NCBI GenBank assembly: GCA_900755085.1
Contig: CAAEFF010000081.1
Coordinates: 1 to 46,200, forward strand
Direction of reading: 5' to 3'
Length of the DNA: 46,200 nucleotides
DNA from: an uncultured Streptococcus sp.
GTDB lineage: Bacteria > Bacillota > Bacilli > Lactobacillales > Streptococcaceae
Program-made: the position numbers and the translations under genes
The notes under the pieces: generated by a model
What the model was told of the DNA's origin: nothing
Seen by the model: only the letters and a program-made list of their open reading frames with translations
The model's database searches: none
Part shown: positions 1-5,089 of the stretch, piece by piece
How the letters are laid out: each line of letters starts with the position of its first letter
Position numbering within the stretch: the stretch's first letter is position 1

Positions 1-137
1 ATACCTTTTTCGCGAAGCAATTCGATTGCTTTTTCGATATCGCCTTCCACTTCAACCAATGCTTTTTTAGCGTCCATGACACCAGCACCAGATTTTTCAC
101 GCAATTCTTTTACAAGCTTAGCTGTAATTTCTGCCAT
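1..137 (-). CDS. tsf: Elongation factor Ts, N-terminal part (truncated by window edge)
   Basis: Only the first 45 codons are inside the window; the gene runs off its left edge. The protein begins MAEITAKLVKELREKSGAG, followed by MDAKKAL, the UBA-like N-terminal domain of EF-Ts that contacts EF-Tu. EF-Ts exchanges GDP for GTP on EF-Tu in the cytoplasm. The start at 137 is preceded by AGGAGAAC. It follows rpsB on the same strand with an 83-bp gap, the usual rpsB-tsf pair, and a terminator-like hairpin lies in that gap. The identification is secure despite the truncation. Confidence 0.97.
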   Translation of the reverse strand, partial: MAEITAKLVKELREKSGAGVMDAKKALVEVEGDIEKAIELLREKG

Positions 138-167
138 TTTTGTTCTCCTATATTTTTTTAATAAAAG

Positions 168-196
168 AAGAGGGTCGGGCTGAGCCCTGCCCTCTT
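168..196 (-). terminator. Hairpin between rpsB and tsf, likely partial terminator
   Basis: Arms AAGAGGG and CCCTCTT (168-174, 190-196) enclose a 2x2 internal loop, an inner GGGC/GCCC stem and a 3-nt loop. On the minus strand the hairpin is followed by CTTTTATT. It follows the rpsB stop, so it may set a lower level of tsf than rpsB mRNA. Complete termination is unlikely because I see no clear tsf promoter in the remaining 30 bp. Confidence 0.7.
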
Positions 197-220
197 AGGT
201 TCGTTACTTATTGAATGAAA

Positions 221-1003
221 TTAAGCGTTGTCGCCTTCTACAACTTCAACGATTTCTTCGATTGAATCAGCTTGACCTTCAGTAGCTGCCAATTCAGCTT
301 CTACTGTAGTAACACTGTCTTCACCTTGACGTCCTTCGATAACAGCGTCAGCCATTTTCGCAGTGATCAATTTAACAGCGCGGATAGCGTCATCGTTCGC
401 TGGGATGATAACATCGATATCATCTGGGTCAGTGTTTGTGTCGACCATCGCTACAACTGGGATACCCAATTTCTTAGCTTCTTTAACAGCGATTTGTTCT
501 TTGTGTGGATCCACAACGTACATTACGTCTGGAATACGAGGCATGTCTTCGATACCGCCCAAGAATTTTTCAAGACGAGCGCGTTGTTTGTTCAACAATG
601 CAACTTCTTTCTTAGGAAGAACTTCAAAAGTTCCATCTTCTTCCATGCGTTTGATTTCTTTTAAACGAGCGATACGTTTTTGGATGGTTCCCCAGTTAGT
701 AAGAGTTCCACCCAACCAACGGTGGTTGATGAAGTATTGACCTGAACGAACTGCTTCTTCGGCAACAGCATCCGCAGCTTGTTTCTTAGTACCTACGAAC
801 AAGATGACTGCATCGTTTGCAGCTGCATCACGCATGAAGTCGTATGCTTGATCTGCATATTTTACAGTTTGTTGCAAGTCGATCACGTGGATTCCGTTAC
901 GTTCTGTGAAGATGTACTTCGCCATCTTAGGGTTCCAGCGACGAGTTTGGTGACCGAAGTGTACACCAGCCTCAAGAAGTTGTTTCATTGAAATTACTGC
1001 CAT
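221..1003 (-). CDS. rpsB: 30S ribosomal protein S2
   Basis: The 260-residue protein has the S2 signatures GVHFGHQTRRWNPKM near residues 13-27, the HRWLGGTLTN motif near 93-102, and the IPDVMYVVDP segment near 157-166. S2 joins the small subunit late and binds near S1. The length matches the streptococcal family, and the C-terminus is acidic (residues after about 225), as in other Firmicutes. AAGGAGA stands upstream of the ATG. It is transcribed from its own promoter through a leader of about 115 nt and leads into tsf. S2 often feeds back on its own mRNA, and the leader could be the site, but that is inference. Confidence 0.98.
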   Translation of the reverse strand: MAVISMKQLLEAGVHFGHQTRRWNPKMAKYIFTERNGIHVIDLQQTVKYADQAYDFMRDAAANDAVILFVGTKKQAADAVAEEAVRSGQYFINHRWLGGTLTNWGTIQKRIARLKEIKRMEEDGTFEVLPKKEVALLNKQRARLEKFLGGIEDMPRIPDVMYVVDPHKEQIAVKEAKKLGIPVVAMVDTNTDPDDIDVIIPANDDAIRAVKLITAKMADAVIEGRQGEDSVTTVEAELAATEGQADSIEEIVEVVEGDNA

Positions 1004-1125
1004 GAGTAAGTTCTCCTTTTTTGTTTTTTTCTCCTCTCTCAGACGTCAACTTGCAGCACGACCACAAGGGCAACGGTGCCACAATGGATCCGAGATGAGT
1101 ATTTGCTGTCTTATACAACTCTATA

Positions 1126-1154
1126 AGTATAGCAGAAATCGCTAGACTTCGCAA
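1126..1154 (-). promoter_or_regulatory. rpsB promoter
   Basis: Read on the minus strand, TTGCGA (1149-1154) and TATACT (1126-1131) are separated by 17 bp, and TG stands one base before the -10 (extended -10). Transcription would start near 1119 and give an rpsB leader of about 115 nt. Confidence 0.75.
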
Positions 1155-1215
1155 GCTATTTGAGAGATTTTTTCACGATTCTCCATCTTCAATGATTTGA
1201 AACAAAAAGTTTTTC

Positions 1216-1244
1216 TTGACCTATCTTGTTTTTTAGGTTACAAT
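1216..1244 (+). promoter_or_regulatory. tRNA-Cys promoter
   Basis: TTGACC (1216-1221) and TACAAT (1239-1244) are spaced by 17 bp. The mature tRNA begins 13 bp after the -10, so the 5' trailer is only a few bases. This is one of the best promoter matches in the window. Confidence 0.85.
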
Positions 1245-1256
1245 ATTATATGTTAT

Positions 1257-1327
1257 GGCGGTATAGCCAAGTGGTAAGGCACGGCTCTGCAAAAGCTTGA
1301 TCGTCGGTTCAAATCCGTCTACCGCCT
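1257..1327 (+). tRNA. tRNA-Cys (anticodon GCA)
   Basis: A 71-nt cloverleaf has acceptor arms GGCGGTA and TACCGCC and a GGTTCAAATCC T-arm. The anticodon loop is CTGCAAA with GCA at positions 34-36, so it reads UGC/UGU cysteine codons. The CCA end is not encoded. It stands alone between divergent protein genes with its own promoter and terminator. Confidence 0.95.
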
Positions 1328-1361
1328 TGATAATAAAATTTTTTATCATCTTTTATCTTTT

Positions 1362-1391
1362 AAAAATTCCCCTAGCAATAGGGGATTTTTT
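1362..1391 (+). terminator. Terminator after tRNA-Cys
   Basis: TCCCCTA (1368-1374), loop GCAA, TAGGGGA (1379-1385), followed by six T residues. It is a compact intrinsic terminator with a stable GNRA tetraloop, 40 bp past the tRNA. Confidence 0.9.
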
Positions 1392-1400
1392 GTTGTCAAT

Positions 1401-1429
1401 TTGCTCCATTCCTTCATTATTGATATAAT
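1401..1429 (+). promoter_or_regulatory. Promoter of the 1472 lipoprotein gene
   Basis: TTGCTC (1401-1406), 17-bp spacer, TATAAT (1424-1429) with TG one base before the -10. The predicted leader is about 36 nt and contains AGAAAGGG ahead of the ATG. Confidence 0.7.
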
Positions 1430-1471
1430 AAAGTCTCGTCTGATCGGCGAAGCGCATTAGAAAGGGTATTT

Positions 1472-2227
1472 ATGAAAAACATTCGTTTCTTTACGATCGG
1501 CCTTCTTTCACTAGTGACGCTAGCAGCTTGCTCTCCTGCCAATTCTGGGCAACCAGCAAAAACAGCTTCTAGTTCCATAAAACCGATCAAACAATCTTCA
1601 ACCAAAAAATCATCTAGTAAATCGTCGAGCACTTCTTCAGAAAGCACTGGCTCAGATGATTTTTCAGATCGCTACAGTTTGGGTCCAGATGATGGTTCTT
1701 CTCTCCAACATGTGCCAGGAGCTTCATCCATTCCTGAGATCGAAAAGCTCAAGAACCTCCATCTGAGCACTGGAATTGTAATGAAAGTGAATGGACAAGA
1801 AGTCGGTGGAGACAAACCAACATCTAGTTACGACGATATGGTGGCAGCCTTTGGTCAGCCAGTCAGTAGCACAGATAGTGCGAATCCTGGAGATGGGGTC
1901 AATGTCTGGGTAACAGACAACGGCGATATCATGGCTGTCTTCCGCAATAATGTCCTAACAGATATTTCCTTCCGTTTGAAAGGTGGAGACGCCAACCACC
2001 AGTCTACTGGCTCTATTTCCAAATCCGATACACCAAAAACAGCCCTTGAACGTCTCGGAAAACCCTATGCCATTATGCGTTCTGAACGCTGGACCAGCTA
2101 TGTCTATAAAGATAGCAACGGAGACGAATCTAACTTCTCTACACAAGGAGACCAGATCGTTGATGTCATGTCTGCTGCAGAAACCAAGCAGTTAAAAAAG
2201 ATCACTGGCCTGGATAAAAATCAATAA
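1472..2227 (+). CDS. Uncharacterised lipoprotein with two BamE/DUF3862-like halves
   Basis: The 251-residue protein starts with a short lipoprotein signal peptide ending in lipobox LAAC (Cys20), so it should be anchored to the outer face of the membrane. Residues 21-70 are a Ser/Thr/Lys linker. Two similar segments follow: one near 110-170 with AFGQP, a VWVT strand and FRNNVLTDI, and one near 185-240 with RLGKP, a tryptophan strand and DQIVDVMS. The pattern G-x-P, aromatic strand, then V-x-x-V/I recalls the small BamE/DUF3862 fold that occurs in Gram-positive lipoproteins; that assignment is by eye only. The gene is single, with its own promoter and a repeat-type terminator. No function is known to me. 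Confidence 0.75.
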   Translation: MKNIRFFTIGLLSLVTLAACSPANSGQPAKTASSSIKPIKQSSTKKSSSKSSSTSSESTGSDDFSDRYSLGPDDGSSLQHVPGASSIPEIEKLKNLHLSTGIVMKVNGQEVGGDKPTSSYDDMVAAFGQPVSSTDSANPGDGVNVWVTDNGDIMAVFRNNVLTDISFRLKGGDANHQSTGSISKSDTPKTALERLGKPYAIMRSERWTSYVYKDSNGDESNFSTQGDQIVDVMSAAETKQLKKITGLDKNQ

Positions 2228-2236
2228 AGTGCAATG

Positions 2237-2475
2237 AAAAGAGGCTGGGACAAAAGTCCTAGCCTCTTCTTGTCTTTGGATTGTCGAGCAGGACGCAGTG
2301 GTTGAGTGCTCAACGCACTGCTTTGAGGTGGCGGATAGAACTTGCGAAGCAAGTATCCTAAGTCTTTGTTCGCTTTTTAAGCTTCAAAGATGCCCTACGT
2401 TGACGGAAACTATGTTTCCTTTATCTGCAACCTTCAACAGTCTCCCAGACTGTTGAAGCTATCCCACTCTCTCTT
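2237..2475. repeat. Structured intergenic repeat, type 2 (copy A) between convergent genes
   Basis: The 3' ends of the lipoprotein gene and nusG face each other across this segment. It opens with GAGGCTGGGAC...GTCCTAGCCTC, a terminator for the + strand gene. Next come a nested hairpin GCAGTGGTTGAG/CTCAACGCACTGC, ACTTGC-GAA-GCAAGT, a CTTTG...CAAAG stem with loop TTCGCTTTTTAAGC, GGAAAC-TAT-GTTTCC, and CTTCAACAGTCT-CCC-AGACTGTTGAAG (2432-2458). The last bases (CCCACTCTC), read in reverse, resemble the start. A related copy is at 8303-8482, where GACGCAGTGGTTGA and the CTTTTTAAGC loop recur. No open reading frame is evident. Confidence 0.8.
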
Positions 2476-2479
2476 TTCC

Positions 2480-3016
2480 TTACAATTCAGCAATTTGGTT
2501 CAAGTTCACTTCTGCAACCGTATCGTTACCGAACATAGAAATAACCATTTTCACCTTGTTGTTATCAATTTCTGTGATCTTACCAGTGTAGTCTGTGAAG
2601 GCACCATCGATGATGCGAACCGTATCGCCCACCTTGACATCCAGATCAAACTCTTGCACGGTTTGACCCATAGAGAGCAAGATGCTACGGATTTCTTCTT
2701 CCAACAATGGGGTTGGTTTTGAACGGTTCCCGTGTGATCCAACGAAACCAGTAACGTTAGGGGTATTCCGAACGACAAACCAAGCTTCATCTGTCATGAC
2801 CATTTCGACCAAGACATAACCTGGGAAACGATTTTCTTCGATTTCTTTAGTCTTCCCATTTTTCTCTACTTGCACCGTTTGCGTTGGAATCTCTACGCGC
2901 AAGATGTTTTCTAACATATTGTAAGTTTGCGCACGTTGCAATAGATTTTCTTTTACCTTATTTTCATATCCTGAATAGGTTTGTAGTACAAACCAGCCTT
3001 TATCAAAACTGTCCAT
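2480..3016 (-). CDS. nusG: Transcription termination/antitermination factor NusG
   Basis: The 178-residue protein has the NGN domain first (WFVLQTYSGYENKVKENL near residues 8-25; FPGYVLVEM near 63-72; RNTPNVTGFVG near 82-92) and a C-terminal KOW domain (VKVGDTVRIIDGAF near 127-140, then GKITEID). NusG binds RNA polymerase and, through KOW, other factors or the ribosome. The ATG at 3016 has AAAGGA upstream. It lies 187 bp after secE, the conserved order rpmG-secE-nusG, but that spacer holds a promoter and a promoter-proximal terminator, so nusG may be controlled separately from secE. Confidence 0.97.
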   Translation of the reverse strand: MDSFDKGWFVLQTYSGYENKVKENLLQRAQTYNMLENILRVEIPTQTVQVEKNGKTKEIEENRFPGYVLVEMVMTDEAWFVVRNTPNVTGFVGSHGNRSKPTPLLEEEIRSILLSMGQTVQEFDLDVKVGDTVRIIDGAFTDYTGKITEIDNNKVKMVISMFGNDTVAEVNLNQIAEL

Positions 3017-3067
3017 TTGGGCATCCTTTCTTTCTGTTTAGCCTGCTCGAGCTTTTGTGAACATACT

Positions 3068-3087
3068 AAAAAAAGCCTCTTGGCTTT
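3068..3087 (-). terminator. Terminator in the nusG leader
   Basis: On the minus strand AAAGCC (3087-3082), loop AAGA, GGCTTT (3077-3072), then a run of T to 3068. Any transcript entering nusG, from the rpmG-secE promoter or the local promoter, must read through it, so it looks like an attenuator. It starts only about 19 nt after the predicted local start site. Confidence 0.7.
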
Positions 3088-3112
3088 CCGTTTCCTAGCT
3101 TCATTATACCAC

Positions 3113-3139
3113 ATTTTGCCGGAATGCAAAGAGGTTTGC
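3113..3139 (-). promoter_or_regulatory. Probable nusG promoter
   Basis: TATAAT on the minus strand (3113-3118) is preceded by TGG-type sequence and by TTTGCA about 16 bp upstream. The -35 is weak, so this rests mainly on the -10 element. Confidence 0.5.
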
Positions 3140-3146
3140 TGATTTT

Positions 3147-3209
3147 CTTTTAAGAAAAGACCATAAAAGCAGGACCCTTGGGATCCCGCCTGGCTTCTTT
3201 TCTTAAAAG
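3147..3209. other. Perfect 14-bp inverted repeat between secE and nusG
   Basis: CTTTTAAGAAAAGA (3147-3160) and TCTTTTCTTAAAAG (3196-3209) are exact reverse complements. The 35-bp interior contains a second imperfect hairpin (CAGGACCC/GGGATCC...CCTG). One arm includes the secE stop codon (3203-3205). There is no T run after the hairpin on the minus strand, so it is more likely an mRNA processing or stability structure than a simple terminator. Confidence 0.7.
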
Positions 3210-3379
3210 AAATTGATCATGTGCAATAGGCCACGTGCAATAACTTTGTCGAACAAATAAATCAATGCAACAAAGAAAGCGGTGTACTCAATCACTGAGA
3301 TAAAGTTTTTCCATCTTTCCTTGCGATTTGGCCAAGTTGTATCTTTTAGTAAGACGAAAATATCTTTAATGAATTTCAC
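3203..3379 (-). CDS. secE: Preprotein translocase subunit SecE
   Basis: A 58-residue protein starting at GTG (3377-3379) behind AGGAGAGAG reads MKFIKDIFVLLKDTTWPNRK, then a single membrane span of FISVIEYTAFFVALIYLF type and a short tail. The TWPNRKE segment before the membrane helix is the conserved SecE signature. SecE clamps SecY in the membrane channel for protein export. Its place between rpmG and nusG is conserved in Firmicutes. It begins 9 bp after rpmG, so the two are co-transcribed. Confidence 0.95.
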   Translation of the reverse strand: MKFIKDIFVLLKDTTWPNRKERWKNFISVIEYTAFFVALIYLFDKVIARGLLHMINFF

Positions 3380-3388
3380 AACTCTCTC

Positions 3389-3541
3389 CTATCGTGTTTC
3401 TTTATGGATGGTATACTTGCTGCAATGTTTGCAGAATTTATTGACTTCTAGACGTGTTGGTTTTGGCGTCCCACTCAACTTAATGGAGTAATTGCGTGAC
3501 CCACAAACCGTACACGCTAGACTTGCTTTTTTTAATGCCAT
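3389..3541 (-). CDS. rpmG: 50S ribosomal protein L33, zinc-binding (four-Cys) type
   Basis: The 50-residue protein starts MALKKASLACTVCGSRNYS and ends CKHCSKYTIHKETR. The two CxxC pairs are the zinc ribbon of the C+ paralogue, as opposed to Cys-free L33 copies used under zinc limitation. A longer frame extends upstream, but the start at 3541 has GGAGG five bases before ATG, matches the family length, and follows a strong promoter. It leads the rpmG-secE unit. Confidence 0.95.
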   Translation of the reverse strand: MALKKASLACTVCGSRNYSIKLSGTPKPTRLEVNKFCKHCSKYTIHKETR

Positions 3542-3559
3542 AACGCCTCCGTTCACCCC

Positions 3560-3588
3560 ATTATAGCAAGTTTTCCACGTTTTGACAA
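3560..3588 (-). promoter_or_regulatory. rpmG-secE promoter
   Basis: On the minus strand TTGTCA (3583-3588), 17-bp spacer, TATAAT (3560-3565) with TGC before the -10. The leader to the rpmG start is about 12 nt, just enough for GGAGG. Its position excludes the longer upstream reading frame as the rpmG start. Confidence 0.85.
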
Positions 3589-3685
3589 GAACAGAAAATC
3601 TCCTGTCAAGAAAAAAGCAAATATAAAGCGTTATCACTCTGGTTTTCGCCTCATTTTTGGTAAAATAAAACAAAAGGAGACGAAT

Positions 3686-4594
3686 ATGAAAAGTGATAAT
3701 CTAAAAGAAAGTAGAAATATCGAAGATCGTCGAGGACAAAGCTACTCCCAGTCTTCAGGCAACAGTAACCTCGGTGGGGGCATTTTACAAATTTTGCTAT
3801 CGCCCGGAAGCTTCAAGAGTAAGATCATCATCATCCTTCTCATGGTCCTTCTAGGAGGGGGAGCTAGCCTTGGGGGCCTCTTTGGAAATGGGACTTCACA
3901 ACCTTACCAGTCCACCCAAGTCACGCGCACCAACAAGACCCATGTTGATGATGCAGATGCCCAGTTCGTCAGCAAAGTCCTTGGGACAACTGAAGATCAT
4001 TGGCACAAGGTCTTTCAAGCAGAAGGACGGACCTACCAGGAGCCTAAACTAGTCTTCTATACCGGACGGACAAAGACAGGCTGTGGGGTTGGACAAGCAT
4101 CGGCTGGTCCTTTCTACTGTCCAACCGACAAAAAGATTTATTTGGATATGAGCTTCTATAAGGAATTGACCACCAAATACAAGGCTAGCGGGGATTTTGC
4201 CATGGCCTACGTCATCGCCCACGAGGTTGGTCACCACGTGCAAAATGAGCTGGGAATCCTTGGCAAATACCACCGGATGCAACAAGGAGTTTCTGAAAAG
4301 GAACGAAATGCCATCAGTGTCCGCATTGAGCTACAAGCCGATTATCTAGCAGGTGTCTGGGCCCGCTCCATTCAAGACCGAAATCTTCTAGATATTGGCG
4401 ATATCGAAGAAGCCATGAATGCAGCCCATGCAGTCGGGGACGACACCCTCCAGGAGCAAGCTTACGGCTACTCGGTGCCAGATAGCTTTACCCACGGGAC
4501 TTCGGAGCAACGCATGCGCTGGTTCAAACGGGGCTACCAGTACGGAGATCTCCAACACGGCGATACCTTTAGCTTATCAGATAGTGAACTTTAA
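3686..4594 (+). CDS. Membrane-anchored neutral zinc metallopeptidase, YpfJ family
   Basis: The 302-residue protein has a basic and Gly/Ser-rich N-terminus, one membrane span near residues 45-65 (IIIILLMVLLGGG), and an extracellular catalytic part. The zinc motif HEVGHH lies near residue 178 in VIAHEVGHHVQ, and the downstream QADYLAGVWA supplies the likely third ligand region (E/D), as in the putative neutral zinc metallopeptidase family (PF04228). The CGVGQ...FYCPTDKKIYLD segment is also typical. Substrates are not known. AAAAGGAG precedes the ATG. The gene is single, divergent from rpmG, and ends at a strong hairpin. Confidence 0.88.
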   Translation: MKSDNLKESRNIEDRRGQSYSQSSGNSNLGGGILQILLSPGSFKSKIIIILLMVLLGGGASLGGLFGNGTSQPYQSTQVTRTNKTHVDDADAQFVSKVLGTTEDHWHKVFQAEGRTYQEPKLVFYTGRTKTGCGVGQASAGPFYCPTDKKIYLDMSFYKELTTKYKASGDFAMAYVIAHEVGHHVQNELGILGKYHRMQQGVSEKERNAISVRIELQADYLAGVWARSIQDRNLLDIGDIEEAMNAAHAVGDDTLQEQAYGYSVPDSFTHGTSEQRMRWFKRGYQYGDLQHGDTFSLSDSEL

Positions 4595-4596
4595 AC

Positions 4597-4633
4597 AAAG
4601 ATCTATTCAGAAATACTTCTGAATAGATCTTTT
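4597..4633 (+). terminator. Terminator of the metallopeptidase gene
   Basis: A perfect 16-bp stem (4597-4612 with 4617-4632) closes over loop ATAC and ends in TTTT. Its inner core ATTCAGAA...TTCTGAAT recurs at the other side of the adjacent repeat element (5056-5075). Confidence 0.75.
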
Positions 4634-4638
4634 AGAAT

Positions 4639-5046
4639 ATAGACAAATTGCATTTTACATAAAACAACCTAAGTGACGTTGAAAAATTAAAATAATTAAT
4701 CCTATTAGGATCATTTCAACAGAAACTTTCCGCTGTGAGAAAAGTGCTAGAAATAGGATTGTTTCTAGCACTCGGGAGTTTTGGAAGTAAAACAGTTCGG
4801 GGAACTGTTTTAGCATGAGCCTAAAATTTGAAAAGCGAATGGGTTCAAAACGAATTGAACACGGGCTGCAGATCGTGTCAAAAAGATAAGTCTTCCTAGA
4901 ATCTAAAGATTCTGCGTCAAACTTCCTATTTTGACTTTATCCGCCGCGCCCTTTGTATCTTAATTTAGTCATGGAACTTCTTCGAAGTTCGCTGACGTCC
5001 GTACTCACCTAAGGAAAGTTGCTAAGATGACTTTATCTTCAATCTG
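4639..5046. repeat. Structured intergenic element of about 410 bp, copy 1
   Basis: This stretch has no credible gene. It aligns by eye over its whole length with 32201-32614. AACTTTCC (4724-4731) and GGAAAGTT (5013-5020) close it; inside are GTGCTAGAAA/TTTCTAGCAC (4744-4771), AAAACAGTTC-GGG-GAACTGTTTT (4789-4811), GTTCAA/TTGAAC near 4843-4860, AGAATC/GATTCT near 4899-4912, and GAACTTC-TTC-GAAGTTC (4974-4990). It sits between the convergent metallopeptidase and pbp2A genes, bracketed by two related terminator hairpins. Confidence 0.85.
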
Positions 5047-5047
5047 C

Positions 5048-5083
5048 AAAAATCGATTCAGAAGAATTTCTGAATCGATTTTT
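5048..5083 (-). terminator. Terminator of pbp2A (bidirectional hairpin)
   Basis: AAAAATCGATTCAGAA (5048-5063), loop GAAT, exact complement 5068-5083. T runs follow on either strand. It lies 6 bp beyond the pbp2A stop. Confidence 0.85.
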
Positions 5084-5089
5084 TTAATT

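Noticed and set aside
2390..2722. 110-residue open frame on + across the type 2 repeat and the end of nusG
   Set aside because: It runs antisense into nusG, lacks a ribosome binding site, and its first part is structured repeat sequence.
3389..3673. 94-residue version of rpmG
   Set aside because: The first 44 residues overlap the promoter and have no L33 similarity; the 50-residue form has the right length and ribosome binding site.
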